Shown piece after piece: positions 54,819 through 63,485 of a stretch of DNA of 64,000 nucleotides; within the stretch, counting starts at the first letter, position 1, and the number at the start of each line of letters is the position of its first letter. The DNA is from Lentisphaerota bacterium. Lineage in GTDB: Bacteria; Verrucomicrobiota; Kiritimatiellia; UBA8416; JAIOPI01. The translations under genes and the position numbers were made by a program. The stretch lies in contig JAIOPI010000014.1 in assembly GCA_021413965.1 (NCBI GenBank), positions 186,001 to 250,000 on the forward strand, in the 5' to 3' direction. Below the pieces are notes generated by a model, which worked only from the letters and a program-made list of their open reading frames with translations, did no database searches and was not told the origin of the DNA.

Positions 54819-56246
54819 ATGACGACTTACGATACCATCAGCAACGCGATGCAGCGGCCCGCGGTTCAGCCTCACCAACCCGCCTTCCACCTGGAGCGGG
54901 ATGGCGTCAACTGGACGCTCCATGACGGCGCGCGTGCGCTGGCGTCCTTTATGCCGCACGCGCTGGACATCTGGTCATTCTCGCCCTTCGAGCCGGAAGA
55001 AGCCGCCAACCCCGATGGGCCCGGGCACGTGGTGGATCTGCACACCGTGCGCAACACCTTTCTGAACTTCGGCACGGCGGGGTGGCCGGGGCACTGGAAT
55101 GCGGCGGACTTGCGGTGGCAGTGGGAGCAGGCGTCCGGCGATGCGGTGGTGGCGAGCGTGACCCTGGACGCGCGCGACGGGGAGACGTGCCGCTGGCTGT
55201 TCACGGTGCGCTACGACGCGTCGTGGGGCCGCTACCGCTATCGGTTTCAAATCGCGGCCCGGAAGTTGGACCCCGCGGGTTTTGAAGGCTTCAACCTGAT
55301 GACCGCGGGGGCGCTGGGTGCCCGGCCGGAGGAGCGCCGGTGGACGCACTCGCTGTGGGAGAATGCCGATGGCGCGTTGCGCCGCATCGTGCATTCCAGC
55401 GCCCTGTTCTATGGCACGGACTACGCCAACATGCGTGATCCGACGGGGCCGTGGCGCGCCCGCCGACTGTCGTATCCGCAGGCATGGATGGCCTACGCGG
55501 CGCATCCCACGTTCAATCCCGCCCTGCTGATCCACCGGACCAGCGTGCCCCTCATCGCCGCGACCTGCTCGCAACTCTTCGACGAGCATATCGTCTGGGA
55601 GCAGGCGGGGCAGGACGACCTTGGCGCGGACGGCTACTTCCACTTCCACATGGACCTGGAATTCGTGAACGTGCCGGCGGCGCTGGCGGCGTCGCTGCTC
55701 GCACAGGCGGCGGATCCGGTGCGTCCCGCGGCGTGGCGGCATGAGGCGCTGGTTCTGCCGTTCCACATGGACCGCGTCAATGATTTCGAATCGGAGCTGG
55801 ATCCCTGGCAGCCGGAGACCTGTCCCATCCTCGTCCTGCCCCGCGATGGACGTGGGGCGATTGCCTGGGCGGACGATGCCGCTCACAGCGGCTCCCGTTC
55901 CCTCCGGCTGCGCCAGGCCGAGGCGGGCCGTCTGCAACTCTATCCCGTCGGCGCCGTGTGTCGCGTCAGGCCGCGGACGCCTTACCGGCTCAGCGCGTGG
56001 GTCCGCACGCAGCGCGTGACTGGTCAGGCGCGCCTGGAACTCGCGGGCTATGCGTACACCTACGAGAACATCAGCCACCAGGCCGCCAGCCGTGGACTTG
56101 ATGACACCTGCGAATGGACGCGGTTGGATGTGGAGCTGAACAGCGGGGAACAGGCTTACCTGATGCCGTCGCTGGTCCTGGAAGGGCCGGGCTGCGCCTG
56201 GTTTGATGACGTGCAATTGTCCGCCATGGGCGGGGCCCCGGCGTGA
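54819..56246 (+). CDS. Unrecognised cytoplasmic protein with a C-terminal binding-module-like domain
   Basis: 475 residues from the ATG at 54819, with AAGGATG upstream and 12 bases after the previous stop. No signal peptide. Residues 20-320 appear beta-rich with many Trp residues (FGTAGWPGHWNAADLRWQWE, RYRYRFQIAARKLDPAGFEG, YPQAWMAYAAHPTFNPALLI). Residues 345-470 look like a galactose-binding jelly-roll: AWADDAAHSGSRSLRLRQ, YRLSAWVRTQ and GPGCAWFDDVQLS. Such domains are usually on exported proteins, so its place in an apparently cytoplasmic protein is odd. Function unknown. Its stop overlaps the next start as GTGA, tying it to the oxidoreductase. Confidence 0.75.
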   Translation: MTTYDTISNAMQRPAVQPHQPAFHLERDGVNWTLHDGARALASFMPHALDIWSFSPFEPEEAANPDGPGHVVDLHTVRNTFLNFGTAGWPGHWNAADLRWQWEQASGDAVVASVTLDARDGETCRWLFTVRYDASWGRYRYRFQIAARKLDPAGFEGFNLMTAGALGARPEERRWTHSLWENADGALRRIVHSSALFYGTDYANMRDPTGPWRARRLSYPQAWMAYAAHPTFNPALLIHRTSVPLIAATCSQLFDEHIVWEQAGQDDLGADGYFHFHMDLEFVNVPAALAASLLAQAADPVRPAAWRHEALVLPFHMDRVNDFESELDPWQPETCPILVLPRDGRGAIAWADDAAHSGSRSLRLRQAEAGRLQLYPVGAVCRVRPRTPYRLSAWVRTQRVTGQARLELAGYAYTYENISHQAASRGLDDTCEWTRLDVELNSGEQAYLMPSLVLEGPGCAWFDDVQLSAMGGAPA

Positions 56247-57340
56247 GCACACCAAGGGGATTTTCAAGCATGAATGGGCGCGTGCGGTACGGGATGGTCG
56301 GGGTGGGTGGCTTTGGCGCGCAGCGGCGGGCGCGGCTGCGCCGCTGCGGGGCGTTTGAAATGGTGGGCGGCGTGGATCTGCGCGACGCGGCCTTCGTCCA
56401 GGCCGAACGTGACGAGGAGCGGCCGCTCACGCGCTATGCGTCCGTGGAGGCAATGGTGGCCGATGCGCGCGTGGAGGCGGTCTTCATTGCCACGCCCGCC
56501 CACCTGCACGTGTCCCAGGCGCTGATCGCGGCCCAGGCCGGCAAGGCGATCTTTACGGAAAAACCACTTGGGCCGCAGCAACAGGAGTGCGAACGGCTCG
56601 TGACGTTCTGTGAACAGCACGCCGTGCCCCACGGGCATGGCTTCAGCACCCGTTTTGACCCGCTCTGGCAAGAGGTTAAGCGCCTCCTGGCGGCGGGCAC
56701 ACTGGGCCGGGTCGTCAGCGTCTCGGCGGCCTCCATGCACACGGGCGGACTCGCCACTGCCGCCGACAACTGGCGCTTTGTCGCAGGGATGAATCCGGGC
56801 GGCCCGCTTTTTCAGTGCGGCATCCACAAGATCGACCTGCTGCGGTTTCTCCTGGGCGAGGGGCGTTGGCATGCAGGCGTGGTCAACCGCAGGATCACCG
56901 CCTCACCCACCGACGACGCCTATGTGCTGCTGGGGGAATTCGGCGGCACGCCGACGACCCTGCACAACCATTACGTGGCTTCGTACCGGCACGCGCTGGA
57001 GATCTATGGAACCCGGGGAGACTTCTTCATCACCGAGTATCCGGTCAAGCTGGAGCACAAAGTCACCGATCTGGCCTCCGGGTTCGAACCCGTGCACGAT
57101 CTCACGGCCGGCATCCCGCCGTCCGACGCCGAGGGCGATGCCCTGCGGGATTTCGCCCGCGCGGTCCGCGAGCGGCGGCAGCCGGCCATGAACGGACGCG
57201 AAGGGCTGAAGTCGCTGCAGCTGGTCTTCGACGCCGTGGCGATTGCCGTCGAACGCCCGTCGGAGGAGCCCGATGGGATGGTCCCCGTCGCGCCCCCGGT
57301 TGGGCGGCGGAGAAATGAAGAAGGAAAGGTATTCGCATGA
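56243..57340 (+). CDS. Gfo/Idh/MocA family oxidoreductase
   Basis: 365 residues from a GTG at 56243 that overlaps the previous stop; an ATG at 56270 is equally reasonable. The Rossmann glycine motif is YGMVGVGGFGAQ (about 16-27). EKPL with E106, K107 and P108 is the family signature. GGPLFQCGIHKIDLLRFLLG near 189-208 carries the His and Asp typical of the catalytic site. Family members oxidise or isomerise sugars, inositols and amino sugars with NAD(P). The substrate is not evident. It is coupled to the MBL-fold gene by ATGA, so the two may act in sequence, for example oxidation followed by lactone opening. Confidence 0.88.
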   Translation: MSTPRGFSSMNGRVRYGMVGVGGFGAQRRARLRRCGAFEMVGGVDLRDAAFVQAERDEERPLTRYASVEAMVADARVEAVFIATPAHLHVSQALIAAQAGKAIFTEKPLGPQQQECERLVTFCEQHAVPHGHGFSTRFDPLWQEVKRLLAAGTLGRVVSVSAASMHTGGLATAADNWRFVAGMNPGGPLFQCGIHKIDLLRFLLGEGRWHAGVVNRRITASPTDDAYVLLGEFGGTPTTLHNHYVASYRHALEIYGTRGDFFITEYPVKLEHKVTDLASGFEPVHDLTAGIPPSDAEGDALRDFARAVRERRQPAMNGREGLKSLQLVFDAVAIAVERPSEEPDGMVPVAPPVGRRRNEEGKVFA

Positions 57341-58953
57341 CTGGCCCCGCCGTGACCCTTGCACCCGACTTGCACGTGTACTCCCTGGTGGGCGAGGCGA
57401 CCAGCCATCTGCTGGTGCGCCACGGGCGCAGCCTGCTGATCGACTGCCATTCCGGGCAGCTGACGCGCTGGCTGGAGCGCCGCCAGTTGCCGGTGCCCGA
57501 GATGATGGTGCACACGCATGTGCAGCCCCAGCACTGTCGCGAAGCGGATCAATTTCCTGCCGCCCGCCTCCTGGTGCATGCGCAGCTGCTTGAACTGGCC
57601 GCCGATCCGGCCGGGTACACGCGGGCGACGCGGACAACCTGGGAAAATCCGGCCTCATGGATGGACACCCTGGGGCGCGAGCCATACGGCATCGCGGGCT
57701 GCGTCACGGTCTTTCCGCCCGCGACGCCGCTGAAGCCGACGGGAACCTTTCGCGAGGGTGATCGGATCGCCTGGCAGGATCTCGTGTTAGAGGTGATCCC
57801 GCTGCCGGGGCATAGCCGCGCGCACGTGGGGTTCGTGCTGGAGCTTGCCGGTCGACCGCTGGCGATATTTAGCGGGGACCTGTTGTGCAACCCGTCGAGG
57901 CTCGTCAATATTTTCGATTTGGAGTCCAACTACAGCCGCGTGGATTTCAACGCGGTGGCGACTGTGCTGCGCGAGCTGGCGCAGCGTCCCGTGCGGTTGT
58001 ACTTCCCCGCGACTGGCCCCGTCTTGACGGACGGTCCCGACCAGGCGCTGGCGCTGGTCGAAGCGATCCAGTCTTACGAGGTGGCGCTGGCCTGGCAGAG
58101 CGGCGTCTTTCAGCCGGCCCCGCAGGCCGAAGGGCCTCGCGTCGGGCGGTATCAGCGCCTGCACAAGGGCGTGTACCAGATGGCGACCTTCGGGAACTGC
58201 ATTCTCCTGATCGATGACCAGGGGCGCGGCCTGATGTGCGATCCCGGGCCCTGCGACTTCGAATCGACGGACCGGCTTGCCGATTTTCATCGGGATCTCG
58301 ACGTGTTTGAACGCGAGTGCGGGCTGAAGGCCATCGACCAGGTCCTGGTCACGCACATCCATGGCGATCATTACGACATGGTCCCGGAGTTGCAGCGACG
58401 TTACCCGGCTTGCCGCGTGGCGGCCTTGGACCGGGTAGCACAGGTGCTGGAGGCGCCGTGGGACTATGCGTATGCCGCCCTGCTGCCGTGGTACGGTCTC
58501 GGCTTCGACCACGTCACGGTGGACGATGTGCTCACGGAAGACGCGCCCTTCGCGTGGCACGACACGTCGATCCGCCCGGTTCATCTGCCGGGGCACTGCT
58601 ACTGCCATGCGGGCTACTTGCTGACGTTCAACGGGCTGCGGCTCGCGTTCACGGGCGACACGATTCAAAGCCGCGGTGAAGCCGGAGGCGTGGATTTCCT
58701 CATTTGCAATTACAGCATACCGGACGCGCGCAGCGGCATTGTCAAGGCCTATCGGCGGATGGCGGCCGAAACCGTTGACCTCAACCTGGGGGGGCACGGC
58801 TCGCATTTCCGGGACTGTGCCGCGCTATACGCCGAGAGCCTGCGCCGCATCGAGCACGCGCTGCCGTTCCTGTGCCGGCTGGTGCGCGATGAGAATCTGG
58901 AAGCCGCCTTTGTCCGGCGCCTCTGTCCGCCCGGGGCCATACGCCACGCCTAG
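57337..58953 (+). CDS. Tandem double metallo-beta-lactamase-fold hydrolase
   Basis: 538 residues; the ATG overlaps the previous stop. Two MBL-fold domains lie head to tail. The first, about 10-245, has degenerate metal motifs: HTHVQPQHC (59-67) instead of HxHxDH, PLPGHSRAH near 152 and FSGDLL near 177. The second, about 265-515, is complete: THIHGDHYD (339-347) with H340, H342, D344 and H345, HLPGHCYCH and FTGDT. The second domain should be a binuclear metal hydrolase; the first is probably structural or regulatory, or has changed metal use. Lactones or thioesters are usual substrates. It ends the plus-strand run. Confidence 0.85.
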   Translation: MTGPAVTLAPDLHVYSLVGEATSHLLVRHGRSLLIDCHSGQLTRWLERRQLPVPEMMVHTHVQPQHCREADQFPAARLLVHAQLLELAADPAGYTRATRTTWENPASWMDTLGREPYGIAGCVTVFPPATPLKPTGTFREGDRIAWQDLVLEVIPLPGHSRAHVGFVLELAGRPLAIFSGDLLCNPSRLVNIFDLESNYSRVDFNAVATVLRELAQRPVRLYFPATGPVLTDGPDQALALVEAIQSYEVALAWQSGVFQPAPQAEGPRVGRYQRLHKGVYQMATFGNCILLIDDQGRGLMCDPGPCDFESTDRLADFHRDLDVFERECGLKAIDQVLVTHIHGDHYDMVPELQRRYPACRVAALDRVAQVLEAPWDYAYAALLPWYGLGFDHVTVDDVLTEDAPFAWHDTSIRPVHLPGHCYCHAGYLLTFNGLRLAFTGDTIQSRGEAGGVDFLICNYSIPDARSGIVKAYRRMAAETVDLNLGGHGSHFRDCAALYAESLRRIEHALPFLCRLVRDENLEAAFVRRLCPPGAIRHA

Positions 58954-59027
58954 GCCGGCACGGAATCGTTCCGGCCAGGGCCCTGGTGGGGCGCCTTGCC
59001 CCGTGACGCCGGGACCTCCAGGCGCCG
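58954..59027. terminator. Structured gap between convergent genes
   Basis: Between the convergent ends at 58953 and 59028 lie a GGCCGG...CCGGCC stem (58953-58976), which can alternatively fold as CGGAA/TTCCG, and a GGGGC(GCCTT)GCCCC stem (58988-59002). Either could end transcripts from both sides. No U-tracts are seen. Confidence 0.4.
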
Positions 59028-60830
59028 TCACAGGAAGCGGAAGACCGTCGCCGGGAAGCCGTGCGTCGCGATGGTGCCATAGGCGTTGATTTCCACGGCA
59101 TCCGGCACGCTGTCGCCGTCCACATCGCCGTTCAAGTCGCCAGGCATGTCCTGGGTGATGTCGAGGTCGTCAAAGACGACGGTTGCGGGTTCGCGGTTGT
59201 CCACGCTGAACCCGGAGTAGCTGCTGGCGTTGCCGCCGGGGAAGGGCAGCTGGTCGCGCATCAACCGGTCATTCAGGAAGATGGCCGCCTTGTCCTGCCC
59301 GTAGTGGGTGAAGAGGCTGACGCGCGCCCACGCGCCATCCGCGATCGGGGTCACCGGATGGCCGCCGGCATCCGTCGTGAATTCCGTGTAGTCGCCAACG
59401 CCGCTGTCATAGGCGGCCAGGAATCCGTTGGTGGTGAAATAGAGCAGGACGCTGGAGCCCGCCGTTTCGGCGCTGGTGGGTTTCACGCCCTTCAGCGCGT
59501 AGATGTGGAAGTCGGTCCACACCGCGGTGGCCCCGGCGCCGTTGATGCGGTTTGACACCACGCCGGAGACGCGGGCGGAGCGGCTGCCCTGCTGGCCGGC
59601 GACGTTCGTGATGATCGAGCCGGTGTCGGCGGCGCCCCAGCCGCGGAAGCGCAGATGATCGATGGGAACGTTCTGCGCGTAGGGCTCGAAGGTTTCCGCG
59701 AAGTTCAGGGACGCGGTGAAGTTGGCGGCGTTGTAGTCCGCGCCGCTGATCTCGAAGGTGCCGGTCATGGCCAGCAGGGGGGTGTCGACGCTCCAGGTTC
59801 CGCCGTTGGCATCCACCAGGCCGCTGGCCCCCATCGTGAGCGTGCTCGCGCTGAACGATGCCGTGGGGCCGATGACCAGCGCGCCGTTCAGCGTGGTGCT
59901 GTTGCTCACGCGCACGTCGATTCCGTCCAGCGTCAGCGTGTACCCGGTGGCCACGACCAGGCCGGCGGTCGTCGTGAAATCGGCGCCGGACACGGTGACG
60001 TTGGCGTGAAACGTGGCGGTGCCCGCGTCGGCGGGCGTGCCGGCGATGGTGATCGTGTCGCCGCTGCGGGCCGCCGCCGCCGCCGCCGCGAGCGAGGTGA
60101 AGTGCGCCCCCGGGGTGCTGCCGACGATGAAATTGCGCGCGACGTATCCGAGGGTGTTCAGCTCCACGGTGTCCGGCGTGCCGTTGCTGTTGCCGTCGGC
60201 GCCGGCCGGGACCGTGCTGCCGACGCTGTAGGTGTCGAAATAGGATGAGGGGACTTCGGCATTCTGGACGGCAAAGGTGTTGTAGTTGGGCGATGTGCCG
60301 GGAAAAGCCAGGTCCTGAAGCACCACGACGCCATTGAGCAGCACGGCCGACGTGGCGGTGTTGAAGTTCTGGTAGAGGCTGATGCGGGCGAACTCGTTGG
60401 TATCGACGGGCGCGATCGCGACGCCGTGAATGTCCTGCGTGACCGTCACGAATCCGCTCGCCGTCAGAATGGTCATGTAGCCGTTCGTGTTGTAGTAATG
60501 CAGGTGGCTCACGACGTTCGTGGCCGCATCGACCGGTGCGGCTCCCCACTGCGGGATGAGGTGGAACTCCGTCCACAGCACGCCCGTCACCGCGCCGGCG
60601 TTGACGCTGTTGGACATCGTGCCGCCGTTGACATCCACGCTGTTGGCCCCGCTCTGGGCCCTGGTGGCGGTCACAACGATGCTCGCCGCGTTGGCGCTCC
60701 AGCCGCGCTGTGGCGTCTGGAAGGCGGAACCCACGAGCAGCGTGTCGAACGTCTCATTGGTCGGGGTGGACGCCCGCCCGCTTGCGGCGGCGGCCAGCCA
60801 CATCATGGTCACCAGCACTAGTATGCGCAT
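59028..60830 (-). CDS. Exported protein with duplicated jelly-roll and calcium-loop segments
   Basis: 600 residues from the ATG at 60830, with GAGAGG six bases upstream; a GTG three bases earlier is less likely. MRILVLVTMMWLAAAASGRA is a signal peptide. Two homologous halves are visible: residues 27-225 (ETFDTLLVGSAFQTPQRGW) and 385-590 (ETFEPYAQNVPIDHLRFRGW). Each ends in a calcium-loop like that of dockerins or thrombospondin type 3 repeats (ADGNSNGTPDTVELN and NGDVDGDSVPDAVEINAYG). Between them are short strands around SGDTITIAGTPAD, like a beta-helix. The tail is ATVFRFL. A binding or surface role is likely; no enzyme motif is seen. Confidence 0.82.
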   Translation of the reverse strand: MRILVLVTMMWLAAAASGRASTPTNETFDTLLVGSAFQTPQRGWSANAASIVVTATRAQSGANSVDVNGGTMSNSVNAGAVTGVLWTEFHLIPQWGAAPVDAATNVVSHLHYYNTNGYMTILTASGFVTVTQDIHGVAIAPVDTNEFARISLYQNFNTATSAVLLNGVVVLQDLAFPGTSPNYNTFAVQNAEVPSSYFDTYSVGSTVPAGADGNSNGTPDTVELNTLGYVARNFIVGSTPGAHFTSLAAAAAAARSGDTITIAGTPADAGTATFHANVTVSGADFTTTAGLVVATGYTLTLDGIDVRVSNSTTLNGALVIGPTASFSASTLTMGASGLVDANGGTWSVDTPLLAMTGTFEISGADYNAANFTASLNFAETFEPYAQNVPIDHLRFRGWGAADTGSIITNVAGQQGSRSARVSGVVSNRINGAGATAVWTDFHIYALKGVKPTSAETAGSSVLLYFTTNGFLAAYDSGVGDYTEFTTDAGGHPVTPIADGAWARVSLFTHYGQDKAAIFLNDRLMRDQLPFPGGNASSYSGFSVDNREPATVVFDDLDITQDMPGDLNGDVDGDSVPDAVEINAYGTIATHGFPATVFRFL

Positions 60831-60896
60831 CACAGACCTCTCTAACGGTGCCTCGCACCATCTCGCGCCATGTTTCCAGCATCCACGATTCGTTCG

Positions 60897-63485
60897 CTAT
60901 CGGATCAGCAGGAGCAGGCCATCCACCCGCCGCGGGCGCACATACAGCTGCCCGTCGCCGACGATGTTCTGCGGATAGTCGTGTCGGTCAAAATAGCCGT
61001 CGCCGGCATTCGTGCCGCCGATCGTCAGGGCGTGAACCGTCTCAACCAGGCTCCCGCTGGCCAGCACCACTTTGCCCGCCGCCGCCACGATCAGGCCGGC
61101 GTCGTTGTCGATGGCGTCGGGGGCATTGATGACCAGGGTGGCGCCGTCTTCAACCGTCACGGTGTCGCGCACGGCGCGCGTGCCGCTCAACGTCAGGCGG
61201 GCGCCCGTGTCGACGCCGAGGCCCTGCACCACGACCGGCCCAAACCCGAGGCGCGCGCCGGGCGCGACCGTGACGCCGTGCAGGTTGTTGCCCGCCGTCG
61301 GCGGGTAGGCGATGACCGTTCCGGTGCTGTAGGTGTTGTTGGTTCCATCCACGTAGATCTCGTCGGCGGCGACCGTATCGCTCAGCTTCTGACTGCCCAG
61401 CACCAGCGGGAAGCGGCCGTTGTGGGCGGGGTCGGGATCATCGACGATATCACCGGAGATGCGGACGACGCCGTCCTGGCCCTGAATGTGCAGACTGCGT
61501 GCATGGGGGGCATTCGTATCCTGGTTCACGATCAGCCTGCCACAGAACCAATGGTGAAACGCCACGCTTCCGGCGCCGCTGTCATTGACCAGCAGCCGGT
61601 CCTTGAGTTCCAGCGTCCCGTGCCAGTAGTTGTCGCCGCGGTTGCCGTTGAGCAGGCTCTCGGCGGCGACGAGGATGTCGTTGGTAAACGTCTGGGTGCG
61701 CACGGTCGTGCCCGGCGGCACCTGGCGCCAGAACTGGCCGCCGTTCAGCGTCAGCCGCCCGCTGCCCAAGCCGGAGGACTCCAGGTTGCGGTCCACGAGG
61801 ACCCCGCCGGCATCGACGCGGGTCTGCCCCCCGGCAATCGCACCGCCTTCAAACTCGTAGCGTCCACCATCGACTGTCATGCCGGCGGGGAACACGGGGA
61901 CGGGCACGTCGTCGGTGAAGCCGGCGCCGGTGAGGGTGGCCGTGCCGACGTAGATGCGGCCCGTGGCGATGCCGCTGAAGGCCACGTAGTCGCCGTCGAG
62001 GAAGTTGTCGCCGCCGATCCAGTTGGGGGCGTTGGCGTTCCAGACGCGGGTGCCGGCGCCGTTGTTCCAGGTCAGGTTCACGCTGCCGGGCGGCGAGTCC
62101 TGGATATAGATGGCGGCGGGGCCCGGCGACGCCAGGGCATAGGGTCCCGCCAGCAGGCTGGCCTCCACGGTTTCCTGTCCTTCGGTCAGGGCATCGCGGC
62201 GGGGTGCGATGGTGACGGTGGCGCTGGTGGCGCCGGCGGGGATCGTGACGGCGCCGGGCAGGGCGAGATAATCCTCGCCATTCGTGGCGGTGCCGCCCAG
62301 CGCGTAAAGAACCGTGAGGGGGAGATTCGTGGCGCCGCCCGGACGGGTGATGAGCAGGGTGCCCGTCTCCTGCGGGGATTCCTGCGCCGTCGCATCCACG
62401 GCCGCGATGGACACGACGCCGGGCGTAAACGTGGATGAGGCCTCGGCCCAGCGCAGGCCAAAGGCATTGGAGGCGGCGAAGCGGCAGGCATACGTGCGGT
62501 TGCTGTCGAGGCCGCTGACGCTGACGCGCAGGGTGCCGGGCTGTTGCGGCGCGGGCAGCGCGGCGGACGCCTCCCAGGCGGTCGCGTTGGTGCCGCCGTC
62601 CGACGGTCCCCAGAAGGCCTGCACGGCGGTGGCCGCGAAGCCCGTGGTCGAGAGGAAACCATTCAGGTCGGCGGCGCCCGCCGTCACGTTGGTGGCGGTG
62701 AGGGTGTCGACGCGCGGCAGGAGACCGCCGACGACGAGATCGTCGAGGTAGGCGGCGCCCTCGCCCTGGAAGGCGAGTTTACCCATCGCGCCATTCGTGT
62801 TCGGCATGGGGAACCAGGGGCCCGGGTGGGCGCCGGTGGCGGGGGGGCCGTCCCAGCCGCGGTCGTCGACGATGGGCTCGCTGTCGTTGAGGCGCACCTG
62901 GAAGAGATGGTTCTGGTAGTCCTGGAGGAACGTCACGCGGGTCCAGGTCTGGGTGGTGACGGCGGGGGCGTTGGTCAGCGTGATCCATTCACTCTGCGCC
63001 GCGGTCACATTGAGATGAAAAATTTCCGCGTGGCCGAGGGCATTGAACAGCAGGGCGAGCTGGCAGGAGTCATCGAACGCGGGCCGTTCATCGGCGAGGA
63101 AGGGGAGCAGGAGCATGTCGGTGCGCACGGGTTCGCCGGCGGGGCTGGCGAGCGACAGTGCGAGCGTGCCGCCGAGGGCGAGGGCGTTGGAGTGGGTCGT
63201 GAGCAGGGGGAACGTGCCGCCGCCCGCGGCATAGTTGGTCAGGGCATCGAGCGCGTCGGGGGCGTTGGTCACACGGCCGGCATCGACACCGGCGTCCGAC
63301 GTGTGGGACCAGCCCGGCACGGCCGTGATGGCCGTTCCGGAGGCGTACCGCTCGAACGATTCGGCGACGGGCGTGGCGGGCGTGTCCGCCGCCGCGCCGG
63401 CCAGATGGCCGAGCAGGACGGCGATGGCGCCGCCCGCGCACCACCGGCGCAAGCTGGGACCTGCGCACCATGCGCGCTCAGTCAT
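60897..63485 (-). CDS. Exported protein with Calx-beta-like and beta-helix regions
   Basis: 862 residues from the ATG at 63485, with AGGGGG six bases upstream. Hydrophobic residues 15-33 (WCAGGAIAVLLGHLAGAAA) form a signal peptide. Residues 42-255 are a jelly-roll opening ESFERYASGTAITAVPGW, homologous to both halves of the protein at 59.0 kb. Residues 260-365 resemble a fibronectin-type module. Residues 365-465 match a Calx-beta domain (GTATNGEDYLALPGAVTIPA). Residues 470-845 are short strands of a beta-helix (SGRLTLNGGQFWRQVPPG, VTVEDGATLVINAPDA) resembling autotransporter-associated repeats. It ends GLLLLIR. Calx-beta suggests calcium binding. It overlaps the upstream gene by eight bases. 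Confidence 0.83.
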   Translation of the reverse strand: MTERAWCAGPSLRRWCAGGAIAVLLGHLAGAAADTPATPVAESFERYASGTAITAVPGWSHTSDAGVDAGRVTNAPDALDALTNYAAGGGTFPLLTTHSNALALGGTLALSLASPAGEPVRTDMLLLPFLADERPAFDDSCQLALLFNALGHAEIFHLNVTAAQSEWITLTNAPAVTTQTWTRVTFLQDYQNHLFQVRLNDSEPIVDDRGWDGPPATGAHPGPWFPMPNTNGAMGKLAFQGEGAAYLDDLVVGGLLPRVDTLTATNVTAGAADLNGFLSTTGFAATAVQAFWGPSDGGTNATAWEASAALPAPQQPGTLRVSVSGLDSNRTYACRFAASNAFGLRWAEASSTFTPGVVSIAAVDATAQESPQETGTLLITRPGGATNLPLTVLYALGGTATNGEDYLALPGAVTIPAGATSATVTIAPRRDALTEGQETVEASLLAGPYALASPGPAAIYIQDSPPGSVNLTWNNGAGTRVWNANAPNWIGGDNFLDGDYVAFSGIATGRIYVGTATLTGAGFTDDVPVPVFPAGMTVDGGRYEFEGGAIAGGQTRVDAGGVLVDRNLESSGLGSGRLTLNGGQFWRQVPPGTTVRTQTFTNDILVAAESLLNGNRGDNYWHGTLELKDRLLVNDSGAGSVAFHHWFCGRLIVNQDTNAPHARSLHIQGQDGVVRISGDIVDDPDPAHNGRFPLVLGSQKLSDTVAADEIYVDGTNNTYSTGTVIAYPPTAGNNLHGVTVAPGARLGFGPVVVQGLGVDTGARLTLSGTRAVRDTVTVEDGATLVINAPDAIDNDAGLIVAAAGKVVLASGSLVETVHALTIGGTNAGDGYFDRHDYPQNIVGDGQLYVRPRRVDGLLLLIR

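Noticed and set aside
60870..62438. 522-residue plus-strand frame opposite the Calx-beta protein
   Set aside because: Biased composition and no motifs; the minus strand has a signal peptide, ribosome site and recognisable domains.
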